48,179 nt of DNA from Conservatibacter flavescens (GTDB lineage Bacteria > Pseudomonadota > Gammaproteobacteria > Enterobacterales > Pasteurellaceae), in NCBI RefSeq assembly GCF_002795425.1, contig NZ_PHHA01000032.1:1-48179 (forward strand), given 5' to 3'. Made by a program: the position numbers and the translations under genes. The notes beneath the pieces were generated by a model. The model made no database searches. It was given only the letters and a program-made list of their open reading frames with translations, and had not been told where the DNA came from. Below are positions 36,315 to 44,717 of this stretch, one piece after another (position 1 is the stretch's first letter; each line of letters starts with the position of its first letter).

Positions 36315-37586
36315 CTATCTGTTTTGTTTGCTTAACTGAATACTTAACGTACCAAGAATATAAACAATCGAACAACCGGCAAAAAAGAATAGTACGTTAT
36401 TGTAGTCATTAGTTTGTTGTAAAATAAACCCAACTAAGATCGGCACAACAATGCCACCAATACTACCTGCCATATTCATAATGCCGCCCACAATCCCAAC
36501 TTTCTCTTTAGGAGCAAGTAATGCAGGGAAACTCCAATATAAACTTCCCCACATTAAGAAAAAGGCAGCAATTGATAAAATTGAAATCGCGACTATGGCA
36601 TCATTCATTGTTGGTAATAAATAAAATGCAGCTAATGTACTCAATCCTGAAATAGTTAATACACTCTTAATGGCGATACGCTGCGCGAGACCACGTTTTA
36701 CAAGAAAATCGGAAAAGAAACCGCCACAAAGGGAGCCCAAAGCACCACAGAGAAAAATAATGAATGTCGCACTACCTACACCTTTAATATCAAAACCACG
36801 TGCTTGCGCGAGATAACTTGGCCCCCAAGTGAGCAAGCCGAAAAACATCATCGCCCAAGCTGCCCGACCAAATAAAATAGCCGTTAATGAGATTTTTGAG
36901 ATACCAATTCCACGAGAAACTTGCTCAGAATTGACCGCACTTTTTGGCTCTTCAGATCTACCTTCGGTAATCAGGTTAAGCTCAGCTGCATTAACGGAAG
37001 CATGTTCTTGGGGAATATCACGTAAATATTTCCAAGTCACAACGCCTAATAACATCGTGATAATACCAATAATGGCAAACACAATTCGCCAAGAACCAAT
37101 TTCGGCAATCATATAAGCGATAATGATACCACCAAGCGCAGCGCCCAATGGGCCGCCACAGTCCATAATCACTGCGCCACGACCACGCTCTTTCGAAGAA
37201 AGCCAGGTTGCATTGAGTTTACCACCAGCCGGGAATAGCGGCGCTTCACCGGCGCCTAGCATAAAACGAGATAACAGTAAGGAAATCCCTCCGGTAGAAA
37301 ATGCGGCTAACGTTTGAAATAATCCCCATAATACCGTTGAACCCGTTACAATTTTTCGTGGACCAAATTTATCAATTAGCCAGCCACCTGGAATTTGCAA
37401 TAAGGCATAAGCCCAGAAAAAACTACTGAGAATAATTCCTTGCATAGTAGGAGATAAATCAAATTCTGCAGCAATAGTCGGCATCGCAATCGAAAGGGAA
37501 ATTCGATCAATTAAATTCACCACTACCAACAAGAAAATGATACAGAATACTACCCAACGTACATTTGAAGCTTTAGTTTTCATCAT
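36315..37586 (-). CDS. MFS transporter, anion:cation symporter type
   Basis: The 423-residue protein has 12 predicted membrane segments and MFS signatures such as DRISLSIAMPTIAAEF in the first segment region and GGWLIDKFGPRKI in the 2-3 loop. It resembles the ACS group, whose members import hexuronates, galactarate, tartrate and similar acids. GGAGG precedes the ATG. It is one of three uptake systems in the same operon, suggesting that several related acids or a lactone and an acid are taken up. Confidence 0.88.
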   Translation of the reverse strand: MMKTKASNVRWVVFCIIFLLVVVNLIDRISLSIAMPTIAAEFDLSPTMQGIILSSFFWAYALLQIPGGWLIDKFGPRKIVTGSTVLWGLFQTLAAFSTGGISLLLSRFMLGAGEAPLFPAGGKLNATWLSSKERGRGAVIMDCGGPLGAALGGIIIAYMIAEIGSWRIVFAIIGIITMLLGVVTWKYLRDIPQEHASVNAAELNLITEGRSEEPKSAVNSEQVSRGIGISKISLTAILFGRAAWAMMFFGLLTWGPSYLAQARGFDIKGVGSATFIIFLCGALGSLCGGFFSDFLVKRGLAQRIAIKSVLTISGLSTLAAFYLLPTMNDAIVAISILSIAAFFLMWGSLYWSFPALLAPKEKVGIVGGIMNMAGSIGGIVVPILVGFILQQTNDYNNVLFFFAGCSIVYILGTLSIQLSKQNR

Positions 37587-37598
37587 CTTATTCCTCCA

Positions 37599-38879
37599 TT
37601 AATACAGTAAATCCACCATGCCAACTGTAAGTGCAGGTATATAAGTCACTGCCATTAGCGTGATAAATAAGACGAAAATAAACCAGACATTATCTTTTGT
37701 AACACTCCAGATATCTTTTTTAGCAATTGATGAAGCTGTAATTAATACACTCGCAACTGGAGGGGTTTGCTGCCCAATCGCAATATTTAACGTTAAGATA
37801 ATACCAAAGTGAATTGGATCGATACCTAACTGAGTAATAAGTGGCATCACAATCGGCACAACCAAAATAATAGCTGCAGCGCCATGTAAAAACATACCAA
37901 TCACAAACAGCATCACATTCAACATCATTAGCACGATATATTTGTTATCAGATACCCCTAAAATTGCGGATGCCATTTGTTGTGGGACTTCTTGTTCCGT
38001 TAAAAAAAGACCCAACACTGCAGAAGTGGCAACCAATAACATCACTACAGAGGTGCCGTTTACGCTCTCTACTAACGCTTTATACAACGCAGAAAAACTT
38101 AACTCTTTATAAATAAAGAATCCAATTAACAAGGCAAGTAACACCGCTAACCCTGCTGCCTCTGTTGGCGTTGTAAACCCAGAAATAATGCCACCTAAAA
38201 TAATCGCTGGTAATGTTAATGCCCAAAATGCTTCTTTAAATGATGAGCATAATTTACGTAAACTAAATGCTTCCTCTCTCGGTAAGTTATATTTGACTGC
38301 GTAGTAATAACACACAATAAACATTCCTATAGAAGCTATTCCTCCCGCTGCAAGGCCTGCAATAAAGAGCTTTGAAATAGACACATCCGCCATTGCACCA
38401 TAAATAATCATTGGCAAAGATGGGGGAATAATAACGGCTAAAGAGGCGGACGATGAAGTGACCGCAGCAGAAAATGCCGCTGTATATTTACGTTTCTTCA
38501 TCGCTGGAATTAAGATAGAACCAAGAGCTGCAACATCAGCAACCGAAGAGCCGGAAATTTCAGCAAATATCATAGACACGCCGACATTTACCATTGCTAA
38601 CCCACCTCGTACAAAGCCAATTAATGCATTTACGAAGTTAATTAATCGAACGGAAATGCCTCCCGTATTCATTAACGCACCCGCTAAAATAAATAGTGGA
38701 ATCGCTAATAATGAGAAGTTTGATGCACCATCAAACACCGATAATGCCATATTGTAAACTGAATCAAAGCTTCCTGTGGCTAACATTCCAAGTAGAGAAA
38801 CCACCCCAATCGCGACAGCAATTGGCACATTAATCATGACAAGTAAAATTAATCCCACTAAAACTAAGAAAGCGATCAT
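37599..38879 (-). CDS. TRAP transporter large permease, DctM-like (system 2)
   Basis: The 426-residue membrane protein has the DctM family block ISGSSVADVAALGSILIPAMKKRKY around residues 109-133 and about 12 membrane segments. It overlaps the dctQ gene by four bases (ATGA). It is a paralogue of the DctM at 30258, with clearly different sequence, so the two systems probably differ in substrate. Confidence 0.93.
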   Translation of the reverse strand: MIAFLVLVGLILLVMINVPIAVAIGVVSLLGMLATGSFDSVYNMALSVFDGASNFSLLAIPLFILAGALMNTGGISVRLINFVNALIGFVRGGLAMVNVGVSMIFAEISGSSVADVAALGSILIPAMKKRKYTAAFSAAVTSSSASLAVIIPPSLPMIIYGAMADVSISKLFIAGLAAGGIASIGMFIVCYYYAVKYNLPREEAFSLRKLCSSFKEAFWALTLPAIILGGIISGFTTPTEAAGLAVLLALLIGFFIYKELSFSALYKALVESVNGTSVVMLLVATSAVLGLFLTEQEVPQQMASAILGVSDNKYIVLMMLNVMLFVIGMFLHGAAAIILVVPIVMPLITQLGIDPIHFGIILTLNIAIGQQTPPVASVLITASSIAKKDIWSVTKDNVWFIFVLFITLMAVTYIPALTVGMVDLLY

Positions 38880-39436
38880 AGTAGTTTCTCCTTAGCCATT
38901 TGCATATCAGCATTTTCATTCACATCTTTTAAAGCCTGTTCAATCTCCTCATCATCTTGCGTTTTTCCATCTAAAACCGCTTTAAACGCTTTAGGCATAG
39001 ACAGAATTTCTGCGATAATAAATAAGACACAGCCAATGGGTAATGCTGACTGACTGACGGCCAATGGAATAAAATCTAAACTCGTTAATGTTTCTTCCCC
39101 AAAGATAGCAAGGATATAAAAACCAGCCCATGCTAAGATAGCAAAGAAGCCAATGACTAAAACTTCATTACAAACAAACACGATCTTTTTTAAATGCAAA
39201 GGCAATGATGCGACTAAATTACCAAAACCCATATGGCTGCGATTTAACGCACATAATGCGGCACCATAAAATGTTAACCATGCGAGTAATATCGCTGATA
39301 TTTCATCATACCAATACAATGACATACCCATAAAACGCGCAAAAATAGAAACAATAATAATTAATGTCAATGCGGATAAAATTAAAACGGATATAATAGT
39401 CAAAAGCTTTTTAACTATATTAAATAAGACATCCAT
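38876..39436 (-). CDS. TRAP transporter small permease, DctQ-like (system 2)
   Basis: This 186-residue protein has four membrane segments, the DctQ core with FMGMSLYWYDEISAILLAWLTFYGAA near residues 35-60, and an acidic C-terminal tail beyond the last segment that the system 1 subunit lacks. GGAGAT precedes the ATG. It works with the DctP 24 bases upstream and the overlapping DctM. Confidence 0.93.
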   Translation of the reverse strand: MDVLFNIVKKLLTIISVLILSALTLIIIVSIFARFMGMSLYWYDEISAILLAWLTFYGAALCALNRSHMGFGNLVASLPLHLKKIVFVCNEVLVIGFFAILAWAGFYILAIFGEETLTSLDFIPLAVSQSALPIGCVLFIIAEILSMPKAFKAVLDGKTQDDEEIEQALKDVNENADMQMAKEKLL

Positions 39437-39460
39437 AAGATGATCTCCATTCAGTCTTTT

Positions 39461-40453
39461 CTATTTAATTGCTGCTTGAGTTTTTTCTAATAACATCTTT
39501 CCATCTTTAACAGAGGAAACAAACTCATCATAAATTGGCTTACTTGCTTCAATAAATGCAGGAATATCTGCATGATTTAATTGCATACCACTTTCAACTA
39601 ACTTTTTCTCTAATTCAAGCTCAGCTTTTTCTGCTTGTTGATATCCCCAAATTTGAGATTCTTTAGCTGATTGTTCTAAAATATCTTTCACTTCTTGTGG
39701 AAGTTTTTTATAAGATCTTAAGCCGACAGTTAAATAGGAAGGCGAATAGACATGATTTGTGATGCTAAGATATTTTTGCACCTCTTGTAATTTTGCCGCA
39801 TAAATATTGGTTAATGGGTTCTCTTGTCCATCAATAACCCCTGTTCTTAAGCCAATAAAGACATCACCGAATGGAATTGGTGTTGGATTTGCTCCCCAAG
39901 CTTTAAACATTTTTAAACGCCAAGAACTATTTGGGGTGCGAATTTTTAAACCTTTGAGATCTTCTGGTTTGTTTATTGGACGTGTGCTATTAGTGATATT
40001 TCTGAAACCGTTTTCCCATAAGCTAATAATTTTATATCCTTTTTTCTCTGCTTCTGGCGCGATATAAGGATAGAATACTTCTGTTTCTACTTTTGCTAAT
40101 TGTTGTCGATTTGTAATTAAAAATGGTAATTCAAAAATCGCTAGCTGTGGAATATTTGTCGCTAACGTAGAAGAAAGCAACGCAATATCAATAGTGCCTA
40201 ATTTTAATTTTTGTTGTGTATCTTTATCAGAACCTAATTGACCAGAACCAAAAAATTTGAGTTGATAATCTAGTTGAGCTTTTTCTAATTTTTCATTGGC
40301 TGTATCAACAAAATGTTTAGTAGTGTCATATTGCAAAGATCCTAAACTTGCAGTTGTAGACACAATTAATTCTTTTGCTTGTAAAGAAGAACTCATAAAA
40401 CCTAAAGAAAGTATTGATGCTATAAATAATTTTTTTAATCTCGCAGAGCTCAT
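39461..40453 (-). CDS. TRAP transporter substrate-binding protein, DctP-like (system 2)
   Basis: This 330-residue periplasmic receptor has a signal peptide (cleavage near SSSLQA) and the DctP core LKIRTPNSSW with the carboxylate-binding Arg, GANPTPIPFGDVFIGLRTGVIDGQENP, and a LQEVQKYLSITNHVY helix, much like the system 1 receptor. AAGGAG precedes the ATG. It is the first gene of the long operon running down to 28451. Confidence 0.93.
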   Translation of the reverse strand: MSSARLKKLFIASILSLGFMSSSLQAKELIVSTTASLGSLQYDTTKHFVDTANEKLEKAQLDYQLKFFGSGQLGSDKDTQQKLKLGTIDIALLSSTLATNIPQLAIFELPFLITNRQQLAKVETEVFYPYIAPEAEKKGYKIISLWENGFRNITNSTRPINKPEDLKGLKIRTPNSSWRLKMFKAWGANPTPIPFGDVFIGLRTGVIDGQENPLTNIYAAKLQEVQKYLSITNHVYSPSYLTVGLRSYKKLPQEVKDILEQSAKESQIWGYQQAEKAELELEKKLVESGMQLNHADIPAFIEASKPIYDEFVSSVKDGKMLLEKTQAAIK

Positions 40454-40517
40454 AATTAAATCTCCTTAAAGTTATTACTTATGAAATAATGATTTAAATT
40501 ATTATTAGCCAGAATCT

Positions 40518-40548
40518 AATATAAAAATAACTCAGAAAATATTGACAA
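40518..40548 (-). promoter_or_regulatory. Possible promoter of the long TRAP/isomerase operon
   Basis: On the minus strand a TTGTCA box (40543-40548) is followed after 19 bases by TATATT (40518-40523), about 65 bases before the first ATG. The spacing is longer than ideal. Confidence 0.3.
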
Positions 40549-40580
40549 CATGATTGTTTGGCATAAATAACGATTTTTAA

Positions 40581-40618
40581 AAGGCGTAAAAATGATCTGC
40601 ACCCCAAAATTACGCCTT
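40581..40618 (-). terminator. dhaL terminator with an IS end-like sequence in its loop
   Basis: AAGGCGTAA (40581-40589) pairs perfectly with TTACGCCTT (40610-40618), followed on the minus strand by a T run. The 20-nt loop holds TGATCTGCACCCCAAAA (40593-40609), identical to the left end of the IS3-type element at 7959. Confidence 0.7.
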
Positions 40619-40635
40619 ATTTATTTTAGTCAATT

Positions 40636-41268
40636 CTATTGATTTAAATATTCAGACATATATTTTAAAATCAATGACATAGACACAGCACCAGGATCAA
40701 CATATCCCAAAGAACGCTCTCCTAAACTTTTAGCGCGTCCAAATACTGCGACTTGATTTCGAGTGCTTTCAGCCCCTTCTTCAGCAGCCTTTGCAATGCT
40801 CACAATAGCTTCTTTTAAAGGTAGGGCTTTTACTAATTCAGCTTGTTTCTCTGCGGCAACCAAGGCATCAATCATAGTTTTATCTCCAGGTTTCGCCCCG
40901 CCTCTTTCAAAAACAGCTTTAGAACCCGCAACTAGAAATACCGCCAATACATCTGCATTAAAACTCTCTTGACCTGCGATTGCTTTTCCGCCAGCGCGAA
41001 ACAAAGTACCAAAAATAGCGCCAGATGCACCTCCCATACTGGACATCATTTTCGTACCTGAAGTTAAAAATAATTCTCCAACATCTTTTGGTTGAAATGT
41101 TTCTGTTTTCAATAAGTCACGTACTGCAGTAAAGCCACGCTGCATGCCTAAACCATGATCACCATCGCCAATTTTTAAATCCAACTCTGTTAAGTGCGGT
41201 TCACTTTCTATCATTTTTTCAGCGGTATAAAGTAGTAATGCTCTGGTTTCTGCTAAATTCATACTCAT
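40636..41268 (-). CDS. Dihydroxyacetone kinase subunit DhaL-like (phosphoryl/nucleotide subunit)
   Basis: The 210-residue product matches DhaL in length and carries the three Mg-binding Asp residues D30, D35 and D37 (DLKIGDGDHGLGM) and the nucleotide-site SSMGGASGAIFGT segment. With DhaK it phosphorylates a short ketose, dihydroxyacetone or, in tetrose pathways, erythrulose. In E. coli the nucleotide is recharged by the PTS protein DhaM, but no dhaM is seen here. The start at 41268 has GGAGAA upstream and lies one base after the dhaK stop codon; longer in-frame starts overlap dhaK. Confidence 0.9.
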   Translation of the reverse strand: MSMNLAETRALLLYTAEKMIESEPHLTELDLKIGDGDHGLGMQRGFTAVRDLLKTETFQPKDVGELFLTSGTKMMSSMGGASGAIFGTLFRAGGKAIAGQESFNADVLAVFLVAGSKAVFERGGAKPGDKTMIDALVAAEKQAELVKALPLKEAIVSIAKAAEEGAESTRNQVAVFGRAKSLGERSLGYVDPGAVSMSLILKYMSEYLNQ

Positions 41269-41269
41269 A

Positions 41270-42274
41270 TTATTTTCTCCAAGCAAAGCTGTCACAAGGC
41301 ATATCATATAGCCCTTGTAATTCATCATCTAAACGGAAAATGGTAATGGAATACCCTGCCATTTCCTGTGAAGTACAATAATTACCAATTAAAACATCAT
41401 GAATTTGAATCCCTCTTCCTTGTAATTCTTGATGGACTTTACGATAGGCAATCAATAACTCTGTGTATGTTGAAGCACCTAAGTTATTCACTGTGACACA
41501 CACTCGATCACCTGACTGTAACTCAATGTCTTCACATAAACGCTCAACAATCTCCCCATTAATTTCATCGGCCGATGTTAACTTCTGTCTTCTCACACCT
41601 GGCTCACCATGAATGCCCATACCTAATTCAAGTTCATCTTCCGCTAACTCAAAATTGAATTTGCCTGTTTGTGGAATAGAGCATGCACCAAGTGCAACAC
41701 CCATTGTTCTGGTATTGAAATTAGCTTTTGCTGTCACCTCATGTACACGTTCTAAATCATAGCCAGAAGCAACTGCTGCCCCAGCAATTTTCAACACGTA
41801 CATATCACCAGCTACACCACGACGATCACTCATTTTAGACAGAGGTGCGGCTGAAATATCATCTGTAACACGTACAGTTTTAACTTGAATGCCCTCTTCT
41901 TCTAATAATTCTGCAGCAATATCAAAGTTCATGTTATCGCCAGCATAATTACCGTAAACGAATAGCACGCCTTTACCTTTATGCATTGCCTTTGTCGTTT
42001 CAATAATAATATCAGGAGAAGGAGAAGCGAATATTTCACCTAACGCTGCCGCATCAGCTAAGCCTTGCCCAACATAACCAGCAAACATCGGTTCATGACC
42101 ACTACCACCACCAGTCACGACTACCACTTGATCATTCGCAATATCATGGCGATATACACCACTATAACCATCGACCTTAATTAATTTGCCACCACTTGCA
42201 TAAAGTAATCCTTCTAATTGTTCGGCTGGCACGTCGTTAGGGTTATTCAATAACTTCTTAGGTTTTCTACTCAT
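41270..42274 (-). CDS. Dihydroxyacetone kinase subunit DhaK-like (ketose-binding subunit)
   Basis: The 334-residue protein has the DhaK motifs: TGGGSGHEP (54-62), GNYAGDNMNF with the catalytic Asp (D113), the RRGVAGD segment and H222 in GIHGEPG, which binds the ketose covalently. The substrate is dihydroxyacetone or a tetrulose such as L- or D-erythrulose; the operon context with a PdxA2-type dehydrogenase and the nearby isomerases favours a C4 sugar. GAGGAT precedes the ATG. Confidence 0.9.
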   Translation of the reverse strand: MSRKPKKLLNNPNDVPAEQLEGLLYASGGKLIKVDGYSGVYRHDIANDQVVVVTGGGSGHEPMFAGYVGQGLADAAALGEIFASPSPDIIIETTKAMHKGKGVLFVYGNYAGDNMNFDIAAELLEEEGIQVKTVRVTDDISAAPLSKMSDRRGVAGDMYVLKIAGAAVASGYDLERVHEVTAKANFNTRTMGVALGACSIPQTGKFNFELAEDELELGMGIHGEPGVRRQKLTSADEINGEIVERLCEDIELQSGDRVCVTVNNLGASTYTELLIAYRKVHQELQGRGIQIHDVLIGNYCTSQEMAGYSITIFRLDDELQGLYDMPCDSFAWRK

Positions 42275-42292
42275 CAATTTATCCTCTTATAA

Positions 42293-43306
42293 TCATTGAT
42301 TATTTAATACTCCAGTACCCATGCGCACCGCAATATCAAAAGCCGCTTCAAACGCAGTTGGAATCGCAACATTCTTGCCATATAGATCAAATGCTGTTCC
42401 ATGATTTGCAGTAGTAATTGGAATAGGAATCCCCCCTTGAACCGTCACGCCACGCTCAAAACCAAGAATTTTTAATGCCGTTGAAAACTGATCGTGATAC
42501 ATAGATAACACACCATCAATTTTTAAACGTTCTACTTCACGCATTGTGGTATCGCCAGGGAAAGGTCCATATACATCAATCCCTTGTTCCCGTGCTTTTT
42601 CTATACCTGGTGTAATAATCGTAATTTCTTCATCACCAAATACACCGCCCTCACCACCATGAGGATTTAATGCTTGCACTGCAATTTTTGGATTTTGCAC
42701 ACCTGCTTGAATTAACGCTTTATGTAACAATAAAACCCCATCTTTAACCGCCTCAATAGAAAGATTTGGTACAATATCTTTGAATGGAATATGCGATGTC
42801 ACGCGTCCAGCCCAAATATGATCAACAACATTTAATTCACAAACGAAACCATGATAATTTGTTTGATCTGCGAACCAATGTAATTCATCGCGATATTGCA
42901 ATCCACCTTTATGCATAGCTTGCTTATTTAGTGGAGCAAAACAGATAGAATGCACATACCCTTCTTGAGCTAAATCAACAGCTTTTTTCAACGTTTCTAA
43001 AATATATACGCCACTTTGTTCTGTAGCTTTACCATACTCAAACGGCAAGGGATGAGAACATCTATGGTCAATTAGCGCCGGGATACCAGGCTTAAATGAA
43101 TAGTTAGCTAAATCTTTTAAATCGACCTCATCATACTCAAACTGAATTTGAGCAATTTCCATTCCCTTATCTAATTCTCTTTTATCTGCGATAAGTAAAA
43201 TATTCGCTTTTTGTCTTTGTTCATCTTGAATTAACAATTTTGCAACTAATTCAGGGCCAATTCCTGCTGGATCGCCTAATACCATAGCTACTGTTGGTTT
43301 TTGCAT
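42293..43306 (-). CDS. PdxA2-type 4-phosphotetronate dehydrogenase (paralogue 2)
   Basis: This 337-residue protein belongs to the PdxA family but is better read as PdxA2, which oxidises 4-phospho-D-threonate or -erythronate with decarboxylation to dihydroxyacetone phosphate. The three metal-binding histidines are kept: H172 (TSHIPF), H216 (NPHGGEGG) and H271 (MYHDQ). The family GHTE motif is replaced by ELHWFADQ (141-148), and YHDQG reads YHDQF, so substrate preference may differ from the other paralogue. GAGGAA precedes the ATG at 43306; an in-frame upstream ATG at 43378 lacks such a site. Confidence 0.85.
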   Translation of the reverse strand: MQKPTVAMVLGDPAGIGPELVAKLLIQDEQRQKANILLIADKRELDKGMEIAQIQFEYDEVDLKDLANYSFKPGIPALIDHRCSHPLPFEYGKATEQSGVYILETLKKAVDLAQEGYVHSICFAPLNKQAMHKGGLQYRDELHWFADQTNYHGFVCELNVVDHIWAGRVTSHIPFKDIVPNLSIEAVKDGVLLLHKALIQAGVQNPKIAVQALNPHGGEGGVFGDEEITIITPGIEKAREQGIDVYGPFPGDTTMREVERLKIDGVLSMYHDQFSTALKILGFERGVTVQGGIPIPITTANHGTAFDLYGKNVAIPTAFEAAFDIAVRMGTGVLNNQ

Positions 43307-43395
43307 GATAAATTCCTCATTAACATTTAAGTGATCAAAAGTTAACATGTGTAACTTATGTTTGGTGGATTTAAGCATTTTTTCTAAGAAAAAAA

Positions 43396-43411
43396 TGTGA
43401 CCAAGATCACG
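43396..43411 (-). promoter_or_regulatory. CRP-cAMP binding site, proximal
   Basis: TGTGA-CCAAGA-TCACG matches the CRP consensus TGTGA-N6-TCACA at nine of ten positions. It lies about 90 bases upstream of the paralogue 2 pdxA2 start codon. Confidence 0.75.
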
Positions 43412-43443
43412 GTTTAAAAAATTGTTAATAATTTTTTTCTATT

Positions 43444-43461
43444 CTGTGATCACTATCACAG
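43444..43461 (-). promoter_or_regulatory. CRP-cAMP binding site, distal
   Basis: TGTGA-TCACTA-TCACA is a perfect match to the CRP consensus, with symmetric CTGTGAT/ATCACAG arms. It lies 49 bases from the proximal site, in the leader of the pdxA2-dhaK-dhaL operon. Confidence 0.85.
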
Positions 43462-43531
43462 TTATATGTATCTATATCAAAATTCAATTCCATAAAATTA
43501 CAACCTACGAGTTAATTATTTAGGGGTAAAA

Positions 43532-43570
43532 AAATACCCTCACCACCTATTAGTTATGATGAGGGTATTT
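43532..43570 (-). terminator. Terminator of the pdxA2-kinase-kdgT operon
   Basis: AAATACCCTCA (43532-43542) pairs with TGAGGGTATTT (43560-43570); on the minus strand it runs into a T tract just after the permease stop codon. Confidence 0.75.
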
Positions 43571-43587
43571 GAGTAGCTAATATATGA

Positions 43588-44628
43588 TTAACTTCGCTGT
43601 TCGGCAGCAAGCTTTTGACCCGCCCAGCCTTCAGGTGAATAAATGCCTAATTTGTTTTTACGCATTTGTCTATCAAAAAAAGCGACAATAAATGGGCATA
43701 AGAATAAAGTGATAATAGACGCGGTTGCGCATTGTGCTGTTGCTAACGGAACATGTGGTGCAAATGTAGGATCTGCATCGGCTACTGCTGCTGGTGTCAT
43801 AGCTGAATTTAATGCCGTAGTACCGATTGCGGCTCCCATTGCGTTACGTTCACGTTTCGGTAAAAAAATATTAAATATATAGAAAAACACTGCTGCTGTT
43901 AGGGTAGATAACAACCCTAAGATAATACCGGAAGCCCCTGCCACTAAGATAGTATCAATATTCGTATTTGAACCGATAGCAATAGTCATAATAAAAATAA
44001 TCACTGGTTGAGCTTTGCTGCACAATTTGCGGAATGTGCTGTCCAGATTCCCCCAAATAAATCCGATTAATAGCGGAATTAAGGTCGCCACTACAGCCAT
44101 GAATGGAACATTTGCTAGACCGCTGGCACCTAAAGCAACTAGTGTAAAAAATGGTCCATCATTTAACGATAAAATTGAAATAGCACCTGTGTCAGTTGAA
44201 TTACCAAATTGAGAAGATAGAGAGATATATAATGAACTATTAGAATTTGTAATTGCTGCAATTAATACGATTGGAGATAAGCCCCATATGCCTTCTGGTC
44301 CAAAATACGTTCCAACAGCCAAACCAATTGCAACACCAAGAAAAAACTTCGAGCTTGTTAATACGACTCCTTTATATAGTGGCATACCAACTTGTCTTAC
44401 ATTAATAGATGCTCCGCATAGAATAAGAAAAAGCCCCATAAGTGCTGGCTGCCCATTTTTAAACAAGCCTGAAGTAAATCCGCCTATTTCAAAAAAAGAG
44501 GGGAAAAATGTCTTAATTCCAACGGCTAATAATAAGGGGATAATCACTAACCCACCTGGAATTTTCATCATTTTATCCATTAAACCGAGATCGATATGGC
44601 CATCTGTTGTGCGTTTAAATTTCATCAT
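43588..44628 (-). CDS. KdgT-family 2-keto-3-deoxygluconate-type permease
   Basis: This 346-residue membrane protein has about ten hydrophobic segments and KdgT family features: KIPGGLVIIPLLLAV near the start, LGVAIGLAVGTYFG, AITNSNSSLYISL in the middle, and GTTALNSAMTPAAVADADP towards the end. KdgT imports 2-keto-3-deoxygluconate with protons; here the operon (kinase plus PdxA2) suggests a tetronate or similar small sugar acid. GGAG precedes the double ATG. It follows the kinase gene after 89 bases, which contain a weak AT-rich hairpin. Confidence 0.87.
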   Translation of the reverse strand: MMKFKRTTDGHIDLGLMDKMMKIPGGLVIIPLLLAVGIKTFFPSFFEIGGFTSGLFKNGQPALMGLFLILCGASINVRQVGMPLYKGVVLTSSKFFLGVAIGLAVGTYFGPEGIWGLSPIVLIAAITNSNSSLYISLSSQFGNSTDTGAISILSLNDGPFFTLVALGASGLANVPFMAVVATLIPLLIGFIWGNLDSTFRKLCSKAQPVIIFIMTIAIGSNTNIDTILVAGASGIILGLLSTLTAAVFFYIFNIFLPKRERNAMGAAIGTTALNSAMTPAAVADADPTFAPHVPLATAQCATASIITLFLCPFIVAFFDRQMRKNKLGIYSPEGWAGQKLAAEQRS

Positions 44629-44717
44629 ACATCTATCTCCACATAAAAATCCTAGTTACAAGCAATATCATTTTGGGTGATATTTTCATCAAAAATGCTT
44701 ACTTAACCCTTTCTTTA

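Noticed and set aside
42293-43306. Calling the gene pdxA (vitamin B6 synthesis)
   Set aside because: The operon partners are DhaK and DhaL, and the GHTE motif is changed; PdxA2-type function fits better.
44664-44684. Terminator between the kinase and permease genes
   Set aside because: The AATATCA/TGATATT stem is short and A+T-rich without a T run; it is probably not a real terminator.
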